A stretch of 64,000 nucleotides of DNA, taken from positions 28,384 through 92,383 of the forward strand of contig NZ_QUQV01000013.1 of NCBI RefSeq assembly GCF_003400205.1, written 5' to 3'. Source of the DNA: Bacillus sp. HNG. GTDB lineage: Bacteria; Bacillota; Bacilli; Bacillales; Bacillaceae_L. The position numbers and the translations under genes are program-made. Shown here piece after piece: positions 26,685 to 36,029 of this stretch; within the stretch, counting starts at the first letter, position 1, and each line of letters starts with the position of its first letter. Below the pieces are notes generated by a model. The model did no database searches, was not told the DNA's origin, and saw only the letters and a list, made by a program, of their open reading frames with translations.

Positions 26685-28163
26685 ATGGGAAACATAACGG
26701 GGTTTATCGACCATCAAAGGAGTTCAGTACTCTATCGCGACCCGTTAGAAAGGGTGAAAGATTGGAAAGAAATTGCTCAGCTCCCCTCTGAAATGGTACT
26801 ACGCAGTCAGGCTTCTCGTTGTATGGATTGCGCTGTTCCCTTTTGTCAAAATGGTAGTCAGTTAGCGGGTATGACAACCGGATGTCCAATTTATAACTTA
26901 ATTCCAGAATGGAATGATCTTGTTTATAAAGGAAGATGGAGGGAAGCTTACGAGCGTTTAAGCAGGACGAATCCTTTCCCGGAGTTTACTGGACGTGCTT
27001 GTCCTGCCCCTTGTGAGGGTGGATGTGTCGCTTCACTCGCCAATGATTCAGTCACCATCAAAAACATTGAACGTGCCATTATTGATAAAGCATTTGAAGA
27101 AGGGTGGGTCAGGCCACAAATTCCTACTCAACGGACAGGTAAAAAAGTAGCCATTATTGGATCAGGGCCTGCTGGACTCTCTTGCGCTTCTATTTTAAAT
27201 CAACATGGACATACGGTGACTGTTTATGAACGCGCAGATCGGATCGGCGGATTGTTAACATATGGAATCCCTAAGATGAAAATCGAGCAGCATGTGGTTG
27301 ATCGAAGAATCAAATTGATGCAAGAAGAAGGCATTCAATTTGCTCCCAATATGGAAGTTGGAAAACAAATATCATTAGACCGATTACGAACCGAAAATGA
27401 TGCAGTAGTCCTTTGTATCGGTTCTACCAGACCTCGGGATTTAAGTGTTCCGGGTAGGGAGCTTGGAGGAATTCACTTTGCTATGGATTATTTACATTTG
27501 AATACGAAAAGCCTCCTCGATTCCCAATTTGCTGATGGAAATTTTATCTCTGCAGAAGGGAAAGATGTCATCGTCATTGGGGGTGGGGATACAGCCACAG
27601 ACTGTGTTTCTACGGCTATAAGACAAAACTGTAACAGTCTTGTACAGTTTGATATTTATCCAATTCGTCCTACTACCCGTGCAATTGATAACCCTTGGCC
27701 ACAGTATCCCATTATTCATAAGGTGGATACAGGTCAGGAAGAGGCGGCTAGCGTTTTCGGGCATGACCCAAGAGCGTTTGCTACAACAACACTTGAGTTT
27801 AGTGCTGATGACAATGGAAATGTAGCAGGTGTGAAGAGTGCGGAAGTTAACACAAACATAAATGAAAAGGGCCAAAAAATAAGAGAAGTAATTCCAGGAA
27901 CAGAAAAAAATTGGCCAGCCCAATTGGTTTTATTAGCAATTGGCTTTGAAGGACCAGAAGCAGAGATGTTCCACGATACCAATATAACGGTGGATCGTCG
28001 CAAAAATATTGCAGTAACCAATAGCAAATATCACACGAATGAAAAAGGTGTTTTTACAGCTGGCGATGCTCGAACGGGTGCAAGTTTGATTGTTTGGGCG
28101 ATCCAGGAAGGAAAAGAAGCAGCGATGGAGTGCCATGATTTCATCATGAGAAAGATGGCGTAA
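26685..28163 (+). CDS. gltD: Glutamate synthase (NADPH), small subunit
   Basis: A 492-residue iron-sulfur flavoprotein. N-terminal Cys clusters (RCMDCAVPFCQNG, GCPIYNLIPEWND, GRACPAPCEGGC) bind 4Fe-4S; KVAIIGSGPAGLSCA is the FAD site and VIVIGGGDTATDC the NADPH site. It passes electrons from NADPH to GltB. The gene begins 19 bases after gltB. Confidence 0.97.
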   Translation: MGNITGFIDHQRSSVLYRDPLERVKDWKEIAQLPSEMVLRSQASRCMDCAVPFCQNGSQLAGMTTGCPIYNLIPEWNDLVYKGRWREAYERLSRTNPFPEFTGRACPAPCEGGCVASLANDSVTIKNIERAIIDKAFEEGWVRPQIPTQRTGKKVAIIGSGPAGLSCASILNQHGHTVTVYERADRIGGLLTYGIPKMKIEQHVVDRRIKLMQEEGIQFAPNMEVGKQISLDRLRTENDAVVLCIGSTRPRDLSVPGRELGGIHFAMDYLHLNTKSLLDSQFADGNFISAEGKDVIVIGGGDTATDCVSTAIRQNCNSLVQFDIYPIRPTTRAIDNPWPQYPIIHKVDTGQEEAASVFGHDPRAFATTTLEFSADDNGNVAGVKSAEVNTNINEKGQKIREVIPGTEKNWPAQLVLLAIGFEGPEAEMFHDTNITVDRRKNIAVTNSKYHTNEKGVFTAGDARTGASLIVWAIQEGKEAAMECHDFIMRKMA

Positions 28164-28181
28164 GAATACGGAGGAAACAGT

Positions 28182-29423
28182 ATGTTGGAAATTGATTATA
28201 TACAAGATCTATTTGCTGACCGAATAGGTGGACCCCAATTTGGCTTAATAAATGAAATCTATAAATTTGAAAAAATTAAAAGGGCAAAGAAGGTAGCGTT
28301 GCAAAGAAATCCTGGGAAAACCTTAATTGACCTTGGTGTCGGTGAACCTGATGCAATGGCTGATGAGAGGGTTGTTAGAAAATTAGAGGAGGAAGCAAAA
28401 AAGGTAGAAAATCGCTTTTATGCTGATAATGGAATTCAAGAATTTAAGCAAGCTGCAGCAGCTTATATGAAAGAAGTTTTTGGGGTAGATGGTCTTGATC
28501 CTGATACGGAAATCAATCATGCGATTGGCTCAAAATCAGCATTGGCTATGCTTCCAACAGCATTTATCAATCCTGGAGATATAACAATCATGCCTTCACC
28601 TAATTACCCGATTTTAGGTACTCATACAGAATATCTAGGTGGGGAAGTCGTACATCTACCACTTTTGGAAGAAAACTCATTTTTTCCAAAACTAGATTCA
28701 TTGCCTGATCGTGTGTTGAAAAAGGCTAAATTACTTTATTTAAACTATCCAAACAACCCAACAGGTGCTGTTGCAAATCGGACGTTTTTTGAAGAGGTTG
28801 TGCAATTTGCTAAAAAACATGAGTTGATCGTGATTCATGATGCTGCTTATGCCGCATTAGTGTTTGATGGAGAAAAACCGCTAAGCTTCTTATCTGTACC
28901 TGGGGCGAAAGAGGTTGGAATCGAGCTGCATTCGTTATCGAAATCCTTCAATATGACAGGATGGCGCATTGGTTTTATTGCAGGTAACGCCAAACTTGTT
29001 TCTGCATTTGCGGCGGTAAAGGATAATTATGATTCAGGTCAATTTATACCCATTCAAAAAGCAGCAGCCTATGCTTTGTCACAACCTGAAATCACGGAAC
29101 GAACTTCTGCAAAATATTCACGTCGCCATACTCTTTTTTCTGCGATTTTAAGAGAGTGTGGATTTCATGCAAACAAACCAAAAGGCTCCTTTTTCTTATA
29201 TACGAAGATTCCTAGAGCAGTAGAAAATGGTCCAGAATTTCAATCTGCAGAAGAGTTTAGCCAATATTTAATAAATGAGCATTTAATTTCGTCTGTTCCA
29301 TGGGATGATGCCGGTCCGTATGTGCGGTTTTCAGTTACCTTTCAAGCTGATGATATAGATGCAGAACAGCAAATATTTGAAGAGATAAGAGCAAGGCTTA
29401 GTAGTTCCAAATTCATCTTTTAA
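28182..29423 (+). CDS. dapL: LL-diaminopimelate aminotransferase
   Basis: A 413-residue class I/II PLP aminotransferase. Lys254 in SLSKSFNMTGWRIGF binds PLP; NYPNNPTGAVA and the N-terminal LIDLGVGEPD...FYADNGIQEFK pattern fit LL-DAP aminotransferases, which convert tetrahydrodipicolinate plus glutamate directly to LL-diaminopimelate. B. subtilis uses the acetylase route with PatA, so a DapL-type gene paired with dapF is notable. The gap to gltD is 18 bases. Substrate assignment is from family pattern and the adjacent dapF; a related branched or aromatic aminotransferase is the alternative. Confidence 0.82.
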   Translation: MLEIDYIQDLFADRIGGPQFGLINEIYKFEKIKRAKKVALQRNPGKTLIDLGVGEPDAMADERVVRKLEEEAKKVENRFYADNGIQEFKQAAAAYMKEVFGVDGLDPDTEINHAIGSKSALAMLPTAFINPGDITIMPSPNYPILGTHTEYLGGEVVHLPLLEENSFFPKLDSLPDRVLKKAKLLYLNYPNNPTGAVANRTFFEEVVQFAKKHELIVIHDAAYAALVFDGEKPLSFLSVPGAKEVGIELHSLSKSFNMTGWRIGFIAGNAKLVSAFAAVKDNYDSGQFIPIQKAAAYALSQPEITERTSAKYSRRHTLFSAILRECGFHANKPKGSFFLYTKIPRAVENGPEFQSAEEFSQYLINEHLISSVPWDDAGPYVRFSVTFQADDIDAEQQIFEEIRARLSSSKFIF

Positions 29424-29436
29424 GGGGGAGAAACAG

Positions 29437-30300
29437 ATGAATTTTACTAAAATGCATGGGTTGGGCAATAACTATTGCCTTTTTAATCAATTAGATGATC
29501 CGAATAATTTTTTAGAAGAACAAAAATATCCTGAGCTTTCAAGAATGGTTTCTGACGTAAACTTTGGCATTGGTTCCGATGGTATCATTCTGATTTGTCC
29601 TTCAGAGATCGCTGATTTTAAAATGAGAATTTTTAATGAAGATGGCTCTGAGGCTAAGAATTGCGGGAATGGCCTACGTTGTGTTGCGAAGTATTTATTC
29701 GATCACATGTATGCAACCAGACCTCGCTTTACAATTGAAACCTTGGGTGGTGTTGTTAGCGTTGAGGTAGAGGTGGTAAAGGATCATAAACATTCTGTTC
29801 AATATGTAAACGTGGATATGGGGGAACCAAAGTTATTAAAAGGAATGATCCCTATGGAAGGTGACCCATACATGACAGCAATTAATGAACCACATACCTT
29901 TGGTGGTGAGAAGTATCATGTAACCAGTGTGTCGATGGGCAATCCACATGCAATCATCTTTGTTGATGATGTGAAGGCAGTCCCGTTAGAAAAAATAGGG
30001 CCTGTCATAGAACATGCCGATCTATTCCCAGATCGAGTAAATGTAGGAATCGTTCAAATTATCGGTTCTCAGGAGATTGATTACAGAGTATGGGAAAGAG
30101 GTTCTGGAATCACAATGGCTTGTGGCACGGGTGCTTGCGCTGCCGTAGTTGCTGCCACATTGAATCAATTGATTGCTAAGTTTGAGCCAATAACGGTTCA
30201 TCTGCCTGGAGGAGATTTGACAATAAGGTGGGATGAACAAGGCCATGTTTGGAAAAGAGGAGAAGCTGCTTATATATGTCATGGAGAACTAGAAATATAA
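29437..30300 (+). CDS. dapF: Diaminopimelate epimerase
   Basis: A 287-residue epimerase with the two catalytic Cys: Cys76 in AKNCGNGLRC and Cys229 in TMACGTGACA. The N-terminal MNFTKMHGLGNNYCLF is typical. It converts LL- to meso-diaminopimelate for lysine and peptidoglycan. It lies 13 bases after dapL. Bacilli usually have another dapF elsewhere, so this may be a second copy tied to the nitrogen operon. Confidence 0.95.
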   Translation: MNFTKMHGLGNNYCLFNQLDDPNNFLEEQKYPELSRMVSDVNFGIGSDGIILICPSEIADFKMRIFNEDGSEAKNCGNGLRCVAKYLFDHMYATRPRFTIETLGGVVSVEVEVVKDHKHSVQYVNVDMGEPKLLKGMIPMEGDPYMTAINEPHTFGGEKYHVTSVSMGNPHAIIFVDDVKAVPLEKIGPVIEHADLFPDRVNVGIVQIIGSQEIDYRVWERGSGITMACGTGACAAVVAATLNQLIAKFEPITVHLPGGDLTIRWDEQGHVWKRGEAAYICHGELEI

Positions 30301-30341
30301 CATTCTGCTAAATAAATAGAAAAAATGAGGAGTGTTGAGGG

Positions 30342-31667
30342 ATGAACAGAGAGAAAGTAATGGAATTGGTAAAAGAAAACAATGTACGGTACATTCGCTT
30401 ACAATTTACGGACTTATTTGGAACCATTAAGAATGTCGAAATTCCAGTGAGCCAGTTAGAAAAAGCATTAGACAATAAAATGATGTTTGATGGTTCATCG
30501 ATTGAAGGTTTCGTACGAATTGAAGAATCAGATATGTATTTATACCCTGACTTAGATACATTTGTTATTTTCCCTTGGACTGCAGAAAAAGGTAAAGTAG
30601 CACGATTCATCTGTGATATTTATCATCCAGATGGCACTCCTTTCGAAGGAGATCCTCGTAATAATCTGAAAAGGATTTTAAAGGAAATGGAGGAACTAGG
30701 GTTTACCGATTTCAATGTTGGACCAGAACCTGAATTTTTCTTATTCAAGCTTGATGAGAAAGGAGAACCAACCCTAGAATTAAACGATCATGGCGGTTAT
30801 TTCGACCTTGCGCCAACAGATTTAGGAGAAAACTGTAGACGTGATATTGTGCTAGAACTAGAAGAAATGGGCTTTGAAATTGAGGCTTCCCATCATGAGG
30901 TAGCACCAGGTCAACATGAAATTGATTTTAAATATCAATCAGCTCTAAAAGCTTGCGATGATATTCAAACCTTTAAGCTAGTTGTAAAAACAATTGCCCG
31001 TAAGCATGGATTGTTAGCAACCTTTATGCCAAAACCATTATTCGGTATTAATGGATCGGGAATGCACTGTAATCTAAGCTTATTCAAAGGACAAGAGAAT
31101 GCTTTTTATGATCCAAACGGACAATTGGAAATGAGTGATACAGCAAGATGTTTCTTGGCAGGAATATTAAAGCATGCACCAAGTTTTACAGCCATTACAA
31201 ATCCAACGGTCAATTCTTATAAAAGGTTAGTTCCAGGATATGAGGCTCCTTGTTATGTTGCATGGTCAGCAAGAAACAGAAGTCCACTGATCCGCATTCC
31301 GGCTTCACGTGGCTTGAGCACTCGTGTTGAGGTTCGTAGTGTTGACCCTTCTGCAAATCCATATTTAGCGATGGCAGTCTTATTAGCTGCTGGATTAGAT
31401 GGAGTCAAAAGTAATGTAACAGCTCCTGAACCAGTAGACCGAAACATTTATGTGATGTCGAAAGAGCAACGTGAGGAATATGGCATTACGGATTTGCCAG
31501 CCACATTGGCACAGGCGCTTGATTTACTAAAGGTAAATGAAGTGGTCACGAATGCTCTAGGTAGCCATTTATTTGAACATTTTGTAGAAGCTAAAGAAAT
31601 CGAATGGGATATGTTCCGTACCCAAGTCCACTCTTGGGAGCGCGAGCAATACATGACTCAGTATTAA
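30342..31667 (+). CDS. glnA: Glutamine synthetase, type I-alpha
   Basis: A 441-residue GSI, very close to B. subtilis Gln[20 protein letters not shown] with the feedback-control Arg59 (R62 in B. subtilis), [34 protein letters not shown], and the C-terminus [17 protein letters not shown]. It makes glutamine from glutamate, ammonium and ATP. There is no adenylylation loop. Unlike the usual glnRA operon, no glnR is present; it is instead inside a gltBD-dapLF-glnA-asnO-amt run. A second glnA with glnR probably exists elsewhere. Confidence 0.96.
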   Translation: MNREKVMELVKENNVRYIRLQFTDLFGTIKNVEIPVSQLEKALDNKMMFDGSSIEGFVRIEESDMYLYPDLDTFVIFPWTAEKGKVARFICDIYHPDGTPFEGDPRNNLKRILKEMEELGFTDFNVGPEPEFFLFKLDEKGEPTLELNDHGGYFDLAPTDLGENCRRDIVLELEEMGFEIEASHHEVAPGQHEIDFKYQSALKACDDIQTFKLVVKTIARKHGLLATFMPKPLFGINGSGMHCNLSLFKGQENAFYDPNGQLEMSDTARCFLAGILKHAPSFTAITNPTVNSYKRLVPGYEAPCYVAWSARNRSPLIRIPASRGLSTRVEVRSVDPSANPYLAMAVLLAAGLDGVKSNVTAPEPVDRNIYVMSKEQREEYGITDLPATLAQALDLLKVNEVVTNALGSHLFEHFVEAKEIEWDMFRTQVHSWEREQYMTQY

Positions 31668-31712
31668 GGGAATTTCAACCGAGAAAAATCATAAAAGGAA
31701 GAGTGATGTTAC

Positions 31713-33563
31713 GTGTGCGGAATAGCAGGATGGGTAGATTGGCATCGTGATTTAACACAACATGTATCTGTCATCGAAAAAATGACAGACACCTTATCTA
31801 AGCGTGGTCCAGATGCTTTAAATGTCTGGAGTTCACAGCAAGTGTCACTTGGACATTCACGTCTTACCGTTGTCGATCCTATTGGTGGTACTCAGCCAAT
31901 GGTAAAGGAAAAAAACGGGCGTGCTTTTAGGATGATCTATAATGGAGAGCTTTATAATACCGAAGATATTCGGAAGGAGTTATTGAAAAGAGGGTACTCT
32001 TTTCAATCATACTCCGATACGGAAGTACTGCTCACAGCATATATCGAATGGGAAGAAACATGTGTCGATCATTTAAATGGCATTTTTGCCTTTGCTATTT
32101 GGGACCAAGGCAAAGAACAGCTTTTTATCGCAAGAGATCGTCTAGGTGTGAAACCTCTTTTTTACCATCAAGAAAATGGATCTCTTCTATTTGGTTCAGA
32201 GATTAAGGCCATACTGGCACACCCAAAGATAAAGGCTGAGGTGGATCGAGAGGGACTTAAAGAAATATTCGGTTTAGGTCCGTCTCGAACTCCAGGTCTT
32301 GGTGTATTTCGAGGTATTCATGAACTTCGCCCGGCACATGCCTTGAGATTTAATAAAAATGGTCTTAAACAATGGCGTTATTGGAATGTAGAAAGCAGGG
32401 AGCATTCCCAATCCCTAGATGAAACAGTAGAACAAGTTTCATTTCTTGTAAAAGATGCTATCGAACGCCAGTTAGTTGCCGATGTACCTGTTTGCACCTT
32501 TTTATCAGGTGGAATTGATTCGAGTGCCATTAGTGCGATTGCTGCTGAGTATTTTAAAAAGGAAGGACGGGGGCAACTACACACGTATTCGATTGATTAT
32601 GAACAAAATAATCATTATTTTAAAGCCAGTACTTTTCAGCCAGATGAGGATGCACCCTGGATTACGAAAATGGAGCAATATTTAAAAACAAATCATCATG
32701 CAGCTGTTATTGATCATGAGAGATTAGTTGATTACTTGGATAAGGCCGTATTGATGCGAGATTTGCCTGGAATGGCTGATGTTGATTCATCACTATTATG
32801 GTTTTGTGAACAGATTAAGCAGGATTACACCGTTGCTTTATCAGGAGAATGTGCGGATGAAATTTTCGGTGGCTATCCATGGTTCTATCGAGACGATATT
32901 TTACATGCAAACGGATTTCCTTGGATGAGATCACAGGAGGAAAGGCAGCAGCTACTGCTCCCACAATGGCAAAAGAAACTTGATTTAAAAGAATATGTAA
33001 GGGAACGGTATAACGAAACAATTGCGGAGGTCCCTCAATTAGTAGGGGAAGCACCGGTTGAAGCACGCCGACGGGAAATGTTCTATCTTAATATGAATTG
33101 GTTTATGCCAACATTATTGGAACGAAAAGATCGGATGAGTATGGGTGCCAGTTTAGAAGTGCGCGTTCCATTTGCTGACCATCGCCTTGTTGAATATGCA
33201 TGGAACATCCCTTGGGAAATGAAAATGCTGAATGGCCGCGAAAAGGGAATCTTACGAAAGGCATTAGAAGGCATTCTTCCACATGATGTTCTATATCGCA
33301 AAAAGAGCCCTTATCCAAAAACCCATCATCCCGTTTATATGAAACTAGTTAAGACTAAGTTACAAAACATCATTGACGATACCTCTTCACCCATATTAGA
33401 AATCATTTCAAAGCAAAAAGTTAAAGATATCATCGATTCAGACGGCTCTTCTTTCAAAGTCCCTTGGTTTGGTCAGCTTATGACAGGCCCTCAACTTATC
33501 GCTCATCTCTCTCAGATTAACACCTGGCTTGAACAATATCATATTAACATTGTAGACAACTAA
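31713..33563 (+). CDS. asnO: Asparagine synthase-type glutamine amidotransferase (AsnO/AsnB family)
   Basis: A 616-residue class B asparagine synthetase. The GTG start is followed by Cys2 (MCGIAGWVDW), the glutaminase nucleophile. LSGGIDSSAISAIA is the PP-loop and SGECADEIFGGYPWF a synthase signature. Length fits B. subtilis AsnO (YisO). The expected reaction is ATP-dependent amidation of aspartate by glutamine, but relatives of this family amidate meso-diaminopimelate in peptidoglycan, and dapL-dapF lie just upstream. It follows glnA by 45 bases. Confidence 0.88.
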   Translation: MCGIAGWVDWHRDLTQHVSVIEKMTDTLSKRGPDALNVWSSQQVSLGHSRLTVVDPIGGTQPMVKEKNGRAFRMIYNGELYNTEDIRKELLKRGYSFQSYSDTEVLLTAYIEWEETCVDHLNGIFAFAIWDQGKEQLFIARDRLGVKPLFYHQENGSLLFGSEIKAILAHPKIKAEVDREGLKEIFGLGPSRTPGLGVFRGIHELRPAHALRFNKNGLKQWRYWNVESREHSQSLDETVEQVSFLVKDAIERQLVADVPVCTFLSGGIDSSAISAIAAEYFKKEGRGQLHTYSIDYEQNNHYFKASTFQPDEDAPWITKMEQYLKTNHHAAVIDHERLVDYLDKAVLMRDLPGMADVDSSLLWFCEQIKQDYTVALSGECADEIFGGYPWFYRDDILHANGFPWMRSQEERQQLLLPQWQKKLDLKEYVRERYNETIAEVPQLVGEAPVEARRREMFYLNMNWFMPTLLERKDRMSMGASLEVRVPFADHRLVEYAWNIPWEMKMLNGREKGILRKALEGILPHDVLYRKKSPYPKTHHPVYMKLVKTKLQNIIDDTSSPILEIISKQKVKDIIDSDGSSFKVPWFGQLMTGPQLIAHLSQINTWLEQYHINIVDN

Positions 33564-33571
33564 AAGTGTTC

Positions 33572-33588
33572 CAGGGGCTTGTCCCCTG
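33572..33588. repeat. Short GGGGACA-type inverted repeat between asnO and amt
   Basis: CAGGGG (33572-33577) and CCCCTG (33583-33588) with loop CTTGT; the reverse strand reads CAGGGGACAAGCCCCTG, sharing the GGGGACAAG core of the repeat at 44914. No T run follows, so it is not a good terminator. Confidence 0.5.
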
Positions 33589-33623
33589 TTACATATAGAA
33601 AAGAAAAAAGGGAGGAACAAAAA

Positions 33624-34925
33624 ATGGATCATTTGTTTTATTTGAACAGTGTATGGATTATGCTAGGAGCAATTTTAGTGATATTCATGCAAGGTGGATT
33701 CATATTACTAGAAACAGGATCGACTCGAATGAAAAATGCGGGTCATATTGCCGGAAAGACTATCTTTTCGTTTGGAATTGCCTCACTTGTTTTTTGGGCT
33801 GTAGGATACGGATTTATATTTGGGGGAAATGCAAACTTTCTTGTTGGTATGTCTGACTTCTTCTATTCGGGTAGTGAGGTAGAAGGAAGCCCCTATTCAA
33901 CGACTGCTTTCTTTGTATTCCAGCTTGCCTTTGCAGGAATCTCTTTAGCCATTGCCTTTGGTGGTTTCGCGGAGAGAGCAAAGCTTTCTGTATATCTAGT
34001 ATTTGCAGTGCTTTTTTCAGCACTTGTATATCCAGTGATCGCTCATTGGATTTGGGGCGGCGGTTGGTTAGCACAGCATGGAAAACAAGACTTCGCAGGA
34101 TCTACAGTTGTTCATTTAACGGGCGCAATGGCAGCTTTAGCAGCTACCATTCTATTAAAACCGAGAATTGGCAAATACAACGCCGATGGTACTGCCAATA
34201 ATTTAAGCGGACATAATCAGGTTTACACAGCTTTAGGTGTTCTCATTTTATTTATTGGTTGGTTTGGATTCAATGCAGGCAGTACGTTAGGCGTAGAGGA
34301 TGGATTCTTTGCCTTTGTTGCTTTAAATACAGCTTTAGCTGCAGCAGCCGGAGCAATTAGTGCTTTACTTATCTCATGGATTGTATTAGGTAAATCTGAT
34401 ATCCCAACCATGTTGAATGGAACATTAGCTGGACTTGTCGCCATTACAGCATCTTGTGCATTCGTTGAAACATGGGCGTCGGTAGTCATTGGATTTGTAG
34501 CGGGAATTATGGTTTTCTATAGTGCTAGATTTTTTGAAAAACAAAAGATTGATGATCCGATTTTCGCTTTATCCGTTCATGGAATCGCGGGTGTATGGGG
34601 GACTTTATCAACAGGCTTTTTTGCCACACCAGAATTGGCAACTGTAGGTCAAGCAGGATTATTTTATGGTGGGGGTTTCGCGCAGTTAGGAGTTCAAGCG
34701 ATGGGAATTGCTGTATCAGCAGTCTATGCATTCGGTGTATCTTATGTCCTCATACTCGTCATGAAAAAGGTATTGAATGGGCTCAGAGTAACAGAAGAAC
34801 AAGAGGTAATTGGACTGGATTTGAGTGAACATGGTAGTTATGGGTATCCTGAAGCATTTCCAAATATGGAGACAAAAACAGTTGTATTACCCAATGTTTT
34901 ATCCTCTCCGCCAATAAAGGAGTAG
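33624..34925 (+). CDS. amt: Ammonium transporter
   Basis: A 433-residue Amt/MEP/Rh channel with about 11 membrane helices. The conserved pore His residues are in AHWIWGGGWL and SVHGIAGVWGT; the signature DFAGSTVVHLTGAMAALAA is intact. ATG 33624 follows GGGAGG; an upstream in-frame start lies in the asnO gap without a ribosome site. It imports ammonium for GlnA in the same operon. No glnK (PII) gene follows it, which is unusual; a GlnD-like gene follows instead. Confidence 0.95.
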   Translation: MDHLFYLNSVWIMLGAILVIFMQGGFILLETGSTRMKNAGHIAGKTIFSFGIASLVFWAVGYGFIFGGNANFLVGMSDFFYSGSEVEGSPYSTTAFFVFQLAFAGISLAIAFGGFAERAKLSVYLVFAVLFSALVYPVIAHWIWGGGWLAQHGKQDFAGSTVVHLTGAMAALAATILLKPRIGKYNADGTANNLSGHNQVYTALGVLILFIGWFGFNAGSTLGVEDGFFAFVALNTALAAAAGAISALLISWIVLGKSDIPTMLNGTLAGLVAITASCAFVETWASVVIGFVAGIMVFYSARFFEKQKIDDPIFALSVHGIAGVWGTLSTGFFATPELATVGQAGLFYGGGFAQLGVQAMGIAVSAVYAFGVSYVLILVMKKVLNGLRVTEEQEVIGLDLSEHGSYGYPEAFPNMETKTVVLPNVLSSPPIKE

Positions 34926-34947
34926 CCGATTTTAATACATTTCAAAT

Positions 34948-34978
34948 AGGTGGGAGTTCATCTCCCACCTGACTTTTT
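34948..34978 (+). terminator. Rho-independent terminator after amt
   Basis: AGGTGGGAG (34948-34956) pairs with CTCCCACCT (34962-34970), then a T-rich tail. It ends the nitrogen operon. Confidence 0.8.
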
Positions 34979-35024
34979 GAGAATATCTAGTACTTTGTAT
35001 CAACATTTCTGGAAGTGGTAAAGG

Positions 35025-36029
35025 ATGTGGAAAGACATGGATGGGTTCCTTGAATCATATCAATTGATAAAAAATTGGCATGATGTCAATGTGTTAACAC
35101 ATCAAATCAGTACGGAACAGTTACATCTTTCCCATGAGTTTGTCTTAAAAACGGTTTTTGAAATCACATTAAAAGAAATGGCGAAAGATTACGGACCACC
35201 GCCATGTGATTTTTCCTGGTTTGTGATGGGCAGTGCGGGAAGATGTGAACAGGCTGTGATTAGTGATCAGGATCATGGCATCCTCTATGAGGAGGCAAGT
35301 GAGTCTGCAGCTTCGTATTTTTCTGTTTTTGGAAAAATGCTTGTTTCTGCCCTAGATTATATTGGTTATCCTCAATGCGAAGGAAATGTAATGAGCTCTA
35401 ATCCATTATGGTGCCAATCGAAGAGAAACTGGGAAATTCAAATCAAAAAGTGGATCCATGATAATACTTGGGAATCGTTAAGATACTTATTAATTTTTTG
35501 TGATGCGAGAGTAGTTGTGGGCGATGAGAAGAAGGTGCTGTCATTAAAGAATATCATCCATCAAACAATTGAGAAGCAACCAACTGTTTTGATGAGATTA
35601 TTCGAGAACACAAAACACACTGTAAAAGGAATTGGTTTGTTTAATCAATTTTTGACAGTGTCGTCGGGCCCATATACTGGCCATATGGATCTGAAAACGA
35701 CAGCCATTTTTCCTTATGTTAATGCGGTTCGTTTACTATCGATAATCGAAAAAATTGAAACAACATCGACGTTATCTCGAATAGAAGCTCTTTGTATGCG
35801 TGATAAGTACACGAAAATAATCGATACGCATCATTCTAACTTTAAGAAACTTATGCATTACCGGTTATTATATGGGGATACAACAAATTATGAGGGTGGA
35901 CATTATCTCAATATTAAAATGCTAGAGAGGGCAGAAAAGCTTGAGATGAAGCAGATATTGAGAGATGTCGAGAAACTTCAAAGGGTGACAGAAGTGATGG
36001 TACAAGGGGTAATAAAAAATGAAAGATAA
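35025..36029 (+). CDS. GlnD-like nucleotidyltransferase (DUF294 family)
   Basis: A 334-residue protein with a Pol beta-type nucleotidyltransferase site, GSAGRCEQAVISDQDHG (residues 69-85, likely metal ligands Asp81 and Asp83), followed by the DUF294 substrate-binding C-terminal domain (roughly 200-330). The family resembles the uridylyltransferase domain of GlnD, usually with CBS domains, but none are seen here. The partner protein it modifies is unknown. ATG 35025 follows GGAAGTGG. The last 11 bases overlap the next gene, an exonuclease, a pairing I recall from acetate-transport loci in Proteobacteria; here the neighbour is an ammonium transporter. Confidence 0.8.
   Translation: MWKDMDGFLESYQLIKNWHDVNVLTHQISTEQLHLSHEFVLKTVFEITLKEMAKDYGPPPCDFSWFVMGSAGRCEQAVISDQDHGILYEEASESAASYFSVFGKMLVSALDYIGYPQCEGNVMSSNPLWCQSKRNWEIQIKKWIHDNTWESLRYLLIFCDARVVVGDEKKVLSLKNIIHQTIEKQPTVLMRLFENTKHTVKGIGLFNQFLTVSSGPYTGHMDLKTTAIFPYVNAVRLLSIIEKIETTSTLSRIEALCMRDKYTKIIDTHHSNFKKLMHYRLLYGDTTNYEGGHYLNIKMLERAEKLEMKQILRDVEKLQRVTEVMVQGVIKNER

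Noticed and set aside
30301..30341. Missing glnR hidden upstream of glnA
   Set aside because: Only 41 bases lie between dapF and glnA, too short for a gene, and no MerR-type frame exists there.
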